From positions 1-36,824 of the forward strand of contig NZ_JAKSYD010000102.1 of the NCBI RefSeq assembly GCF_022829605.1: a DNA stretch of 36,824 nucleotides. The letters run 5' to 3'. This stretch comes from Methylobacterium sp. E-065. Its GTDB lineage: Bacteria > Pseudomonadota > Alphaproteobacteria > Rhizobiales > Beijerinckiaceae. The position numbers were made by a program, and so were the translations under genes. The notes below the pieces were generated by a model. The model saw nothing but the letters and a program-made list of their open reading frames with translations, was not told the origin of the DNA and searched no databases. Of the stretch, positions 25,058-32,909 are shown piece after piece (position 1 is the stretch's first letter; each line of letters opens with the position of its first letter).

Positions 25058-25086
25058 GCCCGCCTTCCGTGGGCGACCGGCGGGCC
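25057..25086 (+). terminator. Terminator-like hairpin after the Pro-rich membrane protein gene
   Basis: GGCCCGCC (25057-25064) and GGCGGGCC (25079-25086) form a perfect 8-bp stem with a 14-nt loop, beginning at the stop codon. There is no T-run, so factor-independent termination is uncertain. Confidence 0.4.
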
Positions 25087-25457
25087 GTGCGGCAGGGATC
25101 AGCACTCGGGCCACGGCGACCCAAGTCTCTTGTCGGATCTGCGGGCGTGCTTCGGGGCGGATGCGCAGGCCGATATCCGATATGGGCATGGTGCTCGGCG
25201 GCGAGCCCGGCCGGTTGTCACGGCGGCTGGCCCTGTCGGTCAGGGGTGATACCGTCCTGTGCCCGATCCGCCGCCGCATGAGCGCCCCGTCAGCGCCGCC
25301 GCGCTCGGCAGGTCTGCCGCTCGGTCTCGATCGGGCGAGGTATCGCGTTTTCGAAAAATCCCGATCCGCAGCTTTTTCGGCGGCCGAACACGAGCCACGC
25401 CTTCGACATGATCTGACCGGTACTCCACTGCGCCGAAATTCGCGACGCGCCTGACGC
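25087..25457. other. Non-coding gap between convergent genes
   Basis: The open frames in this stretch are the Arg/Pro-rich shadows typical of GC-rich DNA. I see no domain, repeat or RNA gene. It separates the ends of a plus-strand and a minus-strand gene, and about 25330-25390 is locally AT-richer. Confidence 0.5.
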
Positions 25458-25826
25458 TCAGAACCTCTGCGTCGCCACCCGGAACACGCGCGCATTCTTC
25501 AGCGCGGACCCTTCGCTAACTGCAGGCGTCTCAGACGCTGTGGTCTCGGCGTTGCCCGAGCGCGGTTGAGTCGACTCATGACCGTGTGCGAGCAAATCGG
25601 TGTTGCAGCTTGCCATGAGCGCCGGCGGGACTGAATTCTCGATGCGCGACCGTGCAAGCTCCGACAGTGCAGAGGCGCTGACAAAAGCCCCGCGCGCATC
25701 AAAGACCCAGACCTTTTCGACGCCACTCTGGATCAGGGTCGATGCATGGGCGAGGGCTTCCTGGGGCGATGCGCACTTTTCCCTGTTGGTTACGCCTTGG
25801 CGCTCCGACACAATGGTGAACAGCAT
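25458..25826 (-). CDS. Small hypothetical protein, 122 aa
   Basis: The N-terminal 65 residues make a compact alpha/beta unit: MLFTIVSERQ, ASPQEALAHASTLIQSGVE, KVWVFDARGAFVSASAL and a helix ELARSRIE. The rest is Ser/Thr/Glu-rich and probably disordered. The small domain resembles short sensory or 'DUF' units that occur as stand-alone proteins in Methylobacteriaceae, but I cannot name it. The ATG at 25824-25826 was preferred to the upstream extension to 25883 because the leucine-rich start MLFTIV is the first strand of the domain. Convergent with the Pro-rich membrane protein gene. Confidence 0.6.
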   Translation of the reverse strand: MLFTIVSERQGVTNREKCASPQEALAHASTLIQSGVEKVWVFDARGAFVSASALSELARSRIENSVPPALMASCNTDLLAHGHESTQPRSGNAETTASETPAVSEGSALKNARVFRVATQRF

Positions 25827-26007
25827 GGATCTCACCGGCAATGTTAGTAATTGAATTCTAGAACAAGGATATAGGCCACGCAACGCAAGTCAAATTTATC
25901 CGCGATCTGTCGGCTGCCAATGCCGCAGTGTGCCGTACCATCAGCAAGCGCGACATGATGGAAGTTCGAGTTGAGCCGCTTTGGCCGAGTGGTGGAACGC
26001 TTGCGTG

Positions 26008-26432
26008 TCAGGGCTCGGTGAGGATCTTCTGTCCGTAGCGGTCGAGGCAGCGACGGTCGAGCGCGGCGGGCAGGGGCCGCGAGGGGAAGACGGTCCGGTT
26101 CTCGCTCGTGAACTGGAAGAGCCCCAAGTACTGCGCAGGCCTCACGCGAAAGCAGGCTTCCGGTGAGACTTGGCCACGGCCTTTGAGAGGACGTCGCGCT
26201 CCAGCCTTCGCGGCCGAACCTGACGTGGCAGACGGGTCAGTTCCTCCCGCCCAGCGAGCGTCGGGAACTCGCTTGTAAGCCCGCGACAACCGACTTGAGC
26301 GACTCAGTCGCGGATGCCGAGGGCGGAGCGCCTGAACGCGCGGGCGAGGTCGGTTGGTCCGCGCCCAACGCCGACCAGCTCAATCATCCGGCGGCGGAAC
26401 TCGGGGGTGTGGGGCGGGCGTGTATGACGCAT
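26008..26432 (-). pseudogene. IS3-family transposase remnant (OrfA with nonsense codon, start of OrfB)
   Basis: From the ATG at 26430-26432 the frame reads TPEFRRRMIELVGVGRGPTDLARAFRRSALGIRD, the helix-turn-helix of IS3 OrfA. Then comes a TGA (26304-26306), and in the same frame LTSEF, REELTRLPRQVR, RRLERDVLSKAVAKSHRK to a stop at 26142-26144, the leucine-zipper end of OrfA. In another frame LFQFTSENRTVFP resembles the first residues of OrfB. The rest of OrfB, about 250 codons, is missing. One nonsense codon plus the truncation make it inactive. It marks an insertion point between the accessory region and the conserved chromosome. Confidence 0.72.
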
Positions 26433-26587
26433 CAGCGCTGTGCCAATCCGGCTATTGCCGCCAGTGGCTCCGCGCTCAGGATGAGGGTTGAGGGCGGACG
26501 GTGTCCTGCGCATCCCCGTCGCCGCCAACCCGGCGCACGAAACAGCTTGCGCGGCCGGCCGGATCCGGACAGGCCGGGGACCGGTTC

Positions 26588-28867
26588 ATGCCGGGGCGTC
26601 ACGCCCGCGTCCGGAGACCGCGCTTGTCCGCCCCGAATCCGACAGCATCCCGTCCCCCAGCCTCGCCGCCCGCGCCCGCCCGGCGCCGCCGGACCGCCGC
26701 CGGCCGGGGCAGCGTGAATCGGCCCGGCGCCGACCTGCGGCGCCTGCCGACCGGCCTCGACCTGCGAGGCGTGCGGCTCGTGGAGGGCGTGCGGGCCGCC
26801 TTCGCGTTCGGCGTGGTCATCCTGATCAACATCTGGCTGCAATGGCCGCCGCTTCTGACCATGGCGCTCGCCGCCAACCTCGCCTGCTTCTGCGACAACG
26901 GCGGGCCGATGCGGGTGCGCCTGCGGGTGCTCACCGCCTTCTCGGTGCTGGGCGGCCTGCTCTGGGCCGGGCTCGGCCTGATCCAGCCGTTGGGCTTGGC
27001 CGTCGTCGTCCCGGTGGCCTGCACGCTGATCTTCGCCTGCTCGTATGCCCGCGTCTGGAGCGTGCAGGCGCAGGCGGCCGGCAACGTGCTGGTGGTGGTC
27101 TTGTGCATCGCCCTCGACCGGCCGCTCACCCTGGAGCAGGCCGTCACCACCGTTCTGATGTTCGCGGCCGGCGGCCTCTGGGCGACGTTCCTGGCCCTGG
27201 TGATCTGGCGGCTGCACCCCTACCGGCCGGCCCACCGGGCGGTGGCGGAGGTCTGGCGCGACCTCGCGCGGCTGTGCGGCGACCTCGAACGGCTCGTCGC
27301 CCTGCCGGAGCCCGACACCGAGGCCTTCGACGGGCACGCGCGCGGCCACCGGCGCGGCGTCCGCACGAGCATCGAGACCGCGCGGACCATGATCCTCGAT
27401 CTCGCCCGGTCGCGCGAGCGCGTCTCGGACCGGACCGCCCAGGCGCTGCTGCGCCTGGAGAGCGCCGAGCAGATTTTTTCCGCCCTGATCGCCGTGGGTG
27501 AGCTGATCGACAGCCGGCCCGACCCGCGCCGCCGGGCGCTGGCAAAGATCGTCCTGCGGCGCCTGCGCCCCCTGCTGGTGACCATCGCGCGGGCGATCCG
27601 CGACGATGTCGCCCTCGACCTTGCCCGCCTGGAGCATTCCATCGCCCGGACGGCTGAGGGCTTGTCGGAGGATCCGACCCTGGCGCGGCTGGCCGAGCGG
27701 ATCGTCGGGCGCGTGCGGATCGGCGCCAAGCTGTCGACCCCCGAGGGCTACCGGCCCGGCGGCACGCTGATGGAGGGCGGCAGCCTGGGCCGGTGGACCC
27801 GCTATCTCGGGCCGCTGCGGCAGAACTTCACCCTGGCCTCGCCCAACCTGCGCCATGCGCTCCGGGCGAGCGCGGTCTCGGCCCCGGCGCTCGCCGCAAC
27901 GCTGAGCTACGCGGGGGCCTTCACGCACTGGCTGGTGATGACCGTGGTGCTGACCATGCAGCCCTTCTACGCGGCGACGTGGCAGCGGGCCCTGGAGCGG
28001 ATCGGCGGCACGGTGCTGGGCGGGCTCGTGGGGGCGGTGCTGGCCTACTACGCCACGACCCCGCTCGCCGAGGCCGGGCTGATCCTGGTGCTCTCGATCG
28101 TGGGCTTCGCGGCCCGCCAGATCTCCTACGGCTTCTTCATCGCCTGCCTGACGCCCCTCGTGGTTCTGCTGGTGGAGCTTCTGGAGCCCGGCCACAGCTC
28201 CTGGGAGATCGTCGCCATGCGGGGCGGCTTCACGGTGCTGGGCGGCGTGATCGCGGTGGCGAGCTGCCTCGTGCTCTGGCCGATCTGGGAGCCCGATCAG
28301 GTCCGCCAGGAACTGCGCCGGGCGCTCAAGGCCCACGCGGATTTCGCCGAGGCTGTGCTGCGCGCGTCCGCCGGGCCGGAGCGGGAGGCGGCGATCCTGG
28401 CCGGCGCCCGCGCGACCGGCCTCGCCCTCAACGATCTGGAGGCGGCGCTGTCGCGGGCCCTGCAGCAGCCCCGGGCCGGCCACCATCCGGAGGTCGAATC
28501 CGCCCTGGTGGCCGACGCGACCCTGCGCCGGATCAGCGCCCGGCTCACCGTGCTGCGGCACGCCCCCGAGGCCGTGGACCCCTCGGCGGAACCGTGGCGG
28601 GCCTGGATTGCCGCGACCCTGGCGGCTTTGGGCGAGGATCGGCCGCTGCCGGATCAGCCTGCCCTCGACCGGGGGCAATCGCTCACCCGGCTCGTGAGCC
28701 AGGTGGATTTGCTGATCGGGACCCTGCGCCCGGGGGAGATCCGGGGGGGAGCACCCGTTATGGTTTCGAAAGGTCGAGACCTTTCGCGGGTCCAGGGCGG
28801 AGCCCTGGAGAACATCTCGGGGCCAGAGATCTCAGGGCTCTGCCCTGAGAACCCACCGAAGGGCTGA
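26588..28867 (+). CDS. FUSC-family (fusaric acid resistance/aromatic acid exporter-like) membrane protein, about 759 aa
   Basis: The protein has two blocks of transmembrane helices, as in FUSC/AaeB/YccS proteins, which export aromatic acids and related compounds or are uncharacterised. The first block begins RLVEGVRAAFAFGVVILINI and includes VLTAFSVLGGLLWAGLGL, AVVVPVACTLIF and VTTVLMFAAGGLWATFLALV. The second follows a long helical cytoplasmic domain, with LRHALRASAVSAPALAATLS, WLVMTVVLTMQPFYAATW, GGTVLGGLVGAVLAYY and LILVLSIVGFA. The TMQPFYAATW segment with a following RxxGT is typical of FUSC repeats. The start is uncertain: ATG 26588 follows a GGGGA site, while GTG 26714 is the alternative. 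The last ~35 residues are encoded by a hairpin-rich repeat, with the stop codon in its final loop, so the native C-terminus was probably extended. Confidence 0.88.
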   Translation: MPGRHARVRRPRLSAPNPTASRPPASPPAPARRRRTAAGRGSVNRPGADLRRLPTGLDLRGVRLVEGVRAAFAFGVVILINIWLQWPPLLTMALAANLACFCDNGGPMRVRLRVLTAFSVLGGLLWAGLGLIQPLGLAVVVPVACTLIFACSYARVWSVQAQAAGNVLVVVLCIALDRPLTLEQAVTTVLMFAAGGLWATFLALVIWRLHPYRPAHRAVAEVWRDLARLCGDLERLVALPEPDTEAFDGHARGHRRGVRTSIETARTMILDLARSRERVSDRTAQALLRLESAEQIFSALIAVGELIDSRPDPRRRALAKIVLRRLRPLLVTIARAIRDDVALDLARLEHSIARTAEGLSEDPTLARLAERIVGRVRIGAKLSTPEGYRPGGTLMEGGSLGRWTRYLGPLRQNFTLASPNLRHALRASAVSAPALAATLSYAGAFTHWLVMTVVLTMQPFYAATWQRALERIGGTVLGGLVGAVLAYYATTPLAEAGLILVLSIVGFAARQISYGFFIACLTPLVVLLVELLEPGHSSWEIVAMRGGFTVLGGVIAVASCLVLWPIWEPDQVRQELRRALKAHADFAEAVLRASAGPEREAAILAGARATGLALNDLEAALSRALQQPRAGHHPEVESALVADATLRRISARLTVLRHAPEAVDPSAEPWRAWIAATLAALGEDRPLPDQPALDRGQSLTRLVSQVDLLIGTLRPGEIRGGAPVMVSKGRDLSRVQGGALENISGPEISGLCPENPPKG

Positions 28868-28874
28868 GCCCTTT
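28767..28874. repeat. Array of five short hairpins (GGGC-nnn-GCCC type interspersed element)
   Basis: Five inverted repeats follow one another: CGAAAGGTC/GACCTTTCG (28767-28786), TCCAGGGC/GCCCTGGA (28791-28809), ATCTC/GAGAT (28814-28830), CTCAGGGC/GCCCTGAG (28831-28849) and AAGGGC/GCCCTT (28859-28873). Most loops are 2-3 nt. The block overlaps the end of the FUSC gene and precedes a convergent gene, so it may also terminate transcription. I recall similar blocks as dispersed repeats in Methylobacterium genomes. Confidence 0.8.
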
Positions 28875-28896
28875 GGAAACCCGGATCGCGGTCGCG

Positions 28897-29130
28897 TCAG
28901 AACCGCGGCAGGGCGTTGGCCGGGCCGCCGGCATGCGGGCCGGCATAGCGGTAGGCAGCCGGCCGGCCGTAGGCGGCGGGGGCCTGCGACGCCACCGTGG
29001 CGTTGCCGACCCAGCCCGAATAGGCCGAGGCGGGATAGGGCGAGTGCTTCGAATCCAGGCCCTGCGCGAGGGCTGGCGTGGAAACCGCGGCGACCAGGGC
29101 GGCAGCGGCGGCGAGCATGCGAATGGTCAT
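28897..29130 (-). CDS. Small secreted protein, 77 aa, with signal peptide
   Basis: MTIRMLAAAAALVAAVSTPALAQ is a clear Sec signal peptide with an ALA-Q cleavage site after residue 22. The mature ~55 residues are rich in Ala, Gly, Pro, Ser and Tyr (PASAYSGWVGNATVAS, YGRPAAYRYAGPHAGG), with no cysteine. Similar short Gly/Tyr-rich periplasmic proteins are frequent in Methylobacterium and have no known function. It runs antisense-convergent toward the FUSC gene, with the hairpin array between. An inverted repeat lies just upstream of its start (29150-29184). Confidence 0.8.
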   Translation of the reverse strand: MTIRMLAAAAALVAAVSTPALAQGLDSKHSPYPASAYSGWVGNATVASQAPAAYGRPAAYRYAGPHAGGPANALPRF

Positions 29131-29149
29131 GATGATCTCCGAACGTCTT

Positions 29150-29184
29150 CGGTTGACTTCAGTGGGAAGTCATCCGGTCAACCG
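29150..29184. promoter_or_regulatory. Inverted repeat between the secreted-protein gene and pth
   Basis: CGGTTGAC (29150-29157) and GTCAACCG (29177-29184) are perfect 8-bp arms, and an inner GACTT...AAGTC pair (within 29155-29171) allows an alternative hairpin. It lies 20 bp upstream of the minus-strand start at 29130, where a repressor or leader hairpin could act. The rest of 29185-29406 holds only the leader of pth. Confidence 0.4.
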
Positions 29185-29406
29185 TGTCGGGTGAGGAAGA
29201 TCGTCGGTGCGGCGGTCTTGATCACTCGGGCTTTGCTTGGCCGAATGTGACATCTCAACGGGGATAGTCTGCCTCGGGTTCACGGGCTGCCGTGCGCTGG
29301 CGCACCGGGGAAACGCGATTCGGTTGCTTCGGCGAGGATTCGGCGTGGGGGTGCGTCCCGCGCGGAAGCGTGCCACAGACCGCGGCCTCAAAGGGATGCA
29401 ACCACC

Positions 29407-30015
29407 ATGCGGCTGATCGTCGGCCTCGGAAATCCGGGCGCGCGCTATGCGGGCAACCGGCACAATATCGGCTTCCTGGCCGTCGACGCGATCGCCCGCC
29501 AGCACCGGGCGAGCCCGTTCCGCCATCGCTTCCAGGGGGAGGCCGCCGAGGTAGTGTTGGGCACGGAGCGGGCGATCCTGCTCAAGCCCTCGACCTTCAT
29601 GAACGAGTCCGGCCGGGCGGTCGCGGAGGCGCAGCGCTTCTACAAGATCCCGCTGGCCGATGTGATCGTGCTCCACGACGAACTCGACCTCGCCCCGGCC
29701 AAGCTCCGGGTGAAGCTCGGAGGCGGCAATGCCGGGCATAACGGGCTGCGCTCGATCACCGCGCAATGCGGCAACGAGTATCGACGGGTGCGGCTCGGCA
29801 TCGGCCATCCTGGCGACAAGGCACTGGTGCATGCCTACGTGCTCAACGATTTCGGTAAGGCCGAGCAGCCCTGGGTCGAGGATCTCTGCCACGCCGTTGC
29901 CGACCATGCCGCCCTGCTGGCGGCGGGCGAGGATGCGAGCTTCCAGAACAAGGTCCACCTCGCCATGGCGGGCCGCGGCTGGGACGAGGTGAAGACGCTC
30001 GGCGCGAAGAATTGA
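29407..30015 (+). CDS. pth: Peptidyl-tRNA hydrolase, 202 aa
   Basis: Pth frees tRNA from peptidyl-tRNA that has dropped off the ribosome, by cutting the ester bond; it is essential in most bacteria. The sequence begins [23 protein letters not shown], with N9 and the catalytic H19. [10 protein letters not shown] (N66) and [10 protein letters not shown] (D91) complete the active site, and [13 protein letters not shown] is the following conserved loop. The length is normal. An AGGGA ribosome site precedes the ATG. In many alphaproteobacteria pth sits directly beside ychF; here a toxin-antitoxin pair lies between them. Confidence 0.97.
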   Translation: MRLIVGLGNPGARYAGNRHNIGFLAVDAIARQHRASPFRHRFQGEAAEVVLGTERAILLKPSTFMNESGRAVAEAQRFYKIPLADVIVLHDELDLAPAKLRVKLGGGNAGHNGLRSITAQCGNEYRRVRLGIGHPGDKALVHAYVLNDFGKAEQPWVEDLCHAVADHAALLAAGEDASFQNKVHLAMAGRGWDEVKTLGAKN

Positions 30016-30060
30016 CACGAAAACACGGGAACACGATATGGATCGGCCGTGGAGGCTGCC

Positions 30061-30294
30061 ATGAAGAACGTCACCGTGACGATGAGCGAGGCCCTGCTGC
30101 AGCGGGCACGCGTCGCGGCCGCGCGCGACGGCAAGAGCCTGTCGCGCTTCGTGGCCGAGGCGGTCGAGCAGCGCGTCGGCCGGCCGCTGACGCAGCGCGA
30201 GGCGCTCGAGCGCTTCCTGGCCGGACCGCCCCTCCACGTTCTGGACGAGAACGGGAAGGTTCCCACCACGGACCAACTGTACGATGACGACTGA
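30061..30294 (+). CDS. vapB: Ribbon-helix-helix antitoxin (VapB-type), 77 aa
   Basis: The N-terminus KNVTVTMSEALLQRARVAAARDGKSLSRFVAEAVEQRV has the strand-helix-helix pattern of ribbon-helix-helix DNA-binding antitoxins. The C-terminal part (FLAGPPLHVLDENGKVPTTDQLYDDD) would wrap the toxin. The start ATG at 30061 is preferred to 30049, because the strand motif begins there. The 3' end overlaps the toxin start by 11 bp, the usual coupling of such pairs. The protein probably represses its own promoter in the ~45-bp gap after pth, where I see no clear palindrome. The symbol reflects the pairing with a PIN toxin; the antitoxin subfamily is not certain. Confidence 0.82.
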   Translation: MKNVTVTMSEALLQRARVAAARDGKSLSRFVAEAVEQRVGRPLTQREALERFLAGPPLHVLDENGKVPTTDQLYDDD

Positions 30295-30733
30295 TCTGGT
30301 CTTCGTCGATACGAACGTCTTCCTGTATGCCCGCGACGACCGTTATCCGGACAAGCAGCGGACGGCCACGCACTGGCTGGCAACGCTCGCGGCCCGCGAG
30401 GCCCTCGTCGTGAGTCCGCAGGTGATCGGCGAGATCCACAATGCGGTCCTGCGCGGGAAGGTCGCCGTCGACAGCGCGGAGATGCGGCGCATGACATTGG
30501 AGCTGCAACCCTTCTCCCAGGGCGCGACCGATCTCGAACTCATCACGCGGGCTTGGTCGATCCGAACCGAGACCGCCTTCCAGTGGTGGGATTGCATCAT
30601 TCTCGCAGCTGCGATGCGCGCCGGATGCCGCTATCTTCTCTCGGAGGATTACCAGCACGACCGCACGGTCCGCGGCACCACCATCCTCAACCCCTTCATG
30701 GTCGGCCCCGAGGCCGTCGTGACCGAACACTAG
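30284..30733 (+). CDS. vapC: PIN-domain ribonuclease toxin (VapC-type), 149 aa
   Basis: VapC toxins are Mg-dependent RNases that cut tRNA or rRNA and stop growth when released from their antitoxin. The four acidic positions of the PIN fold are visible: D9 in FVDTNVFLYA, E50 in QVIGEIHN, D103 in QWWDCIILAAA and D122 in LLSEDYQHD. The length is slightly above the ~130 aa norm. It overlaps the antitoxin gene by 11 bp and ends 9 bp before the ychF start, so run-through from this operon into ychF is likely. The active site looks intact. Confidence 0.9.
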   Translation: MTTDLVFVDTNVFLYARDDRYPDKQRTATHWLATLAAREALVVSPQVIGEIHNAVLRGKVAVDSAEMRRMTLELQPFSQGATDLELITRAWSIRTETAFQWWDCIILAAAMRAGCRYLLSEDYQHDRTVRGTTILNPFMVGPEAVVTEH

Positions 30734-30742
30734 GACCGATCC

Positions 30743-31840
30743 ATGGGCTTCAAATGCGGCATCGTCGGCCTGCCGAACGTCGGCAAGTCGACCCTCTTCA
30801 ACGCGCTGACGCAGACGGCGGCCGCCCAGGCGGCCAATTACCCGTTCTGCACCATCGAGCCGAATGTCGGCGAGGTGGCGGTGCCCGATCCCCGGCTCGA
30901 CGACCTCGTCCGCATCGCCGCGTCCAAGGAAAAAATCCCGACGCGGCTGACCTTCGTGGACATCGCCGGGCTGGTGCGCGGCGCCTCCAAGGGTGAGGGC
31001 CTGGGCAATCAGTTCCTGGCCAATATCCGCGAGGTCGACGCCATCGCCCACGTGGTCCGCTGCTTCACGGACGGCGACGTCACCCACGTGGAGGGCAAGG
31101 TCGATCCGGCCGCCGATATCGAGACCATCGAGACCGAGCTGATGCTGGCCGACCTCGACAGCCTGGAGCGTCGGGCCGTCGCCCTGGAGAAGAAGGCCAA
31201 GGGCGCCGACAAGGAGGCCAAGGAGACCCTCGACCTCGTCAACCGCGCCCTGCCGCTGCTGCGCGAGGGCAAGCCTGCCCGCCTCGTGGAGCGCAAGCCC
31301 GACGAGGAGAAGCTGTTCCAGTCGCTCGGCCTGATGACCGCCAAGCCTGTCCTCTACGTCTGCAACGTCGATGAAGGCGATGCCGACAAGGGCAACGCCT
31401 ATTCGGACGCGGTCTTCGCCCGCGCCAAGGCCGAGGGCGCCATCGCGGTGGTGGTCTCGGCCAAGATCGAGAGCGAGATCGCCGTGATGCCCGAGGCCGA
31501 CCAGGCCGAGTTCCTGGAGGCTGTGGGGCTTGCCGAGCCCGGCCTCAACCGGGTGATCCGCGCGGGCTACGATCTCCTGGGCCTCGTGACCTACTTCACG
31601 GTCGGTCCCAAGGAGGCCCGGGCCTGGACGATCACCAAGGGCACCCGCGCGCCGGGGGCGGCGGGCGTGATCCACTCGGATTTCGAGAAGGGCTTCATCC
31701 GCGCCGAGACCATCGCGTTCAAGGACTACACGACGCTGAACGGCGAGGCTGGGGCCCGGGACGCCGGCAAGCTTCGGCTGGAGGGCAAGGAGTACGTGGT
31801 GCAGGACGGCGACGTGCTGCACTTCCGCTTCGCCAACTGA
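30743..31840 (+). CDS. ychF: Obg-like ATPase YchF, 365 aa
   Basis: YchF is a TRAFAC P-loop protein of the Obg family that binds ATP rather than GTP and associates with the ribosome. The P-loop GLPNVGKST lies at residues 9-17, the switch region and DIAGLV follow near residue 73, and the G4 position reads NVDE, the form that explains ATP preference. A coiled-coil region (about 125-200) and the C-terminal TGS domain (YFTVGPKEARAWTITKGTRAPGAAGVIHSDFEKGFIRAE) are complete. Length and start (ATG after AGGA) are standard. Confidence 0.97.
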   Translation: MGFKCGIVGLPNVGKSTLFNALTQTAAAQAANYPFCTIEPNVGEVAVPDPRLDDLVRIAASKEKIPTRLTFVDIAGLVRGASKGEGLGNQFLANIREVDAIAHVVRCFTDGDVTHVEGKVDPAADIETIETELMLADLDSLERRAVALEKKAKGADKEAKETLDLVNRALPLLREGKPARLVERKPDEEKLFQSLGLMTAKPVLYVCNVDEGDADKGNAYSDAVFARAKAEGAIAVVVSAKIESEIAVMPEADQAEFLEAVGLAEPGLNRVIRAGYDLLGLVTYFTVGPKEARAWTITKGTRAPGAAGVIHSDFEKGFIRAETIAFKDYTTLNGEAGARDAGKLRLEGKEYVVQDGDVLHFRFAN

Positions 31841-31861
31841 TCATCCCTGGACGCGCCCGCC

Positions 31862-32851
31862 ATGTCCGATCCCGCCCTCGAAGACTTTTCCGTCGACGAC
31901 GTAATCGTCGGCGAGCCGCTGACGGTCACCCGCGACGCCATCGTGGGCTACGCGAAGGCGTTCGACTTCCAGCCGTTCCACCTCGACGAGGCGGCGGCGG
32001 CAGGGACCTTCGCGGGCCGGCTGATCGGCTCGGGCTGGCATACGGCCGCGCTGGGCATGCGGCTGCTCCAGCAGGGGCCGTTCCGGGGCGGCTCATCGCT
32101 CGGCGCGCCGGGGATCGACGATTTGCGCTGGCGGGTGCCGGTGCTGCCGGGCGATGCCCTGACGCTGACCTTCCGCGTCCTCGGCCTGCGGGACTCGGCC
32201 TCGAAGCCGGGGCTCGGCTTCGTGACCGCGGAGGTCGCCCTCGGCAACCAGCGTGGCGAAACGGTGCTGACCCAGCGCTTCACCTTCATGCTGGCCCGGC
32301 GCGGCACCGATCCCCTGCCGCCGCGGCCGGTCGAGATCGGCGAGCCAGCGCCCGTGACGGAGCCGGAGGATGCCGAGATCCTGCCGTTCCTGCGGGATGC
32401 AGAGATCGGATCGACCCGCGATCTCGGCCCTTACCCGTTCAGCGCCGAGGCGATCATCGCGTTCGCCCGGGCCTACGACCCGCAGGCGTTCCACCTCGAC
32501 CCCGAGGCGGCCAAGCGCAGCCATTTCGGTGGGCTCTGCGCCTCCGGCTGGCACACGGCCGCCGCCTACATGAACCGGCTGCTGACCACCCGTGCCCGCG
32601 ACGAAGCCTACACCGCCGCGCGCGGCCCCGTGCCCGAGGCAGGCCCCTCCCCCGGCTTCAAGAACCTGCGCTGGCTGAAACCCGTCTATGCGGGCGACAC
32701 GGTGCGGTTCAGCGCCAAGCTGACCGACAAGCGCGCCTCGGCCTCGCGGCCCGGCTGGGGGCTGGCCTTCGCCCGCAACACCGGGGTGAACCAGCGCGGC
32801 GAGCCGGTCTTTTCTTTCGACAGCACCGTGTTTCATCGCTGGGAGCCCTGA
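31862..32851 (+). CDS. MaoC-like two-hot-dog dehydratase, 329 aa
   Basis: The protein is a tandem of two hot-dog domains of the MaoC type, which hydrate or dehydrate enoyl-CoA thioesters. The first carries AKAFDFQPFHLDE with GRLIGSGWHTAA, the second ARAYDPQAFHLDPEAA with GLCASGWHTAA. Both halves keep the D-x4-H catalytic pattern, unusual since many fused MaoC proteins lose one active site. The second half also has FKNLRWLKPVYAGDTVRF, typical of this family. The exact substrate cannot be read off; a fatty-acid, polyhydroxyalkanoate or ethylmalonyl-CoA pathway role is plausible for this organism group. It starts 21 bp after ychF and is likely in the same transcription unit. Confidence 0.88.
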   Translation: MSDPALEDFSVDDVIVGEPLTVTRDAIVGYAKAFDFQPFHLDEAAAAGTFAGRLIGSGWHTAALGMRLLQQGPFRGGSSLGAPGIDDLRWRVPVLPGDALTLTFRVLGLRDSASKPGLGFVTAEVALGNQRGETVLTQRFTFMLARRGTDPLPPRPVEIGEPAPVTEPEDAEILPFLRDAEIGSTRDLGPYPFSAEAIIAFARAYDPQAFHLDPEAAKRSHFGGLCASGWHTAAAYMNRLLTTRARDEAYTAARGPVPEAGPSPGFKNLRWLKPVYAGDTVRFSAKLTDKRASASRPGWGLAFARNTGVNQRGEPVFSFDSTVFHRWEP

Positions 32852-32909
32852 GCGCACCGGGCCCCGCCCCGGGCGTTGACAGTCACGACACGGACGGAAT
32901 CAGGCAGGC

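Noticed and set aside
24876..25495. Frames on both strands over the end of the Pro-rich gene and the following gap
   Set aside because: Shadows of GC-rich DNA without protein-like composition.
25980..26066. Sequence resembling the start of a tRNA-Ser/Leu (GGCCGAGTGGTGGAA)
   Set aside because: No acceptor stem, anticodon arm or T-loop can be completed.
26432..28678. 748-codon minus-strand frame opposite FUSC
   Set aside because: Extremely Gln/Arg/His/Gly-rich antisense frame; FUSC has clear membrane helices on the plus strand.
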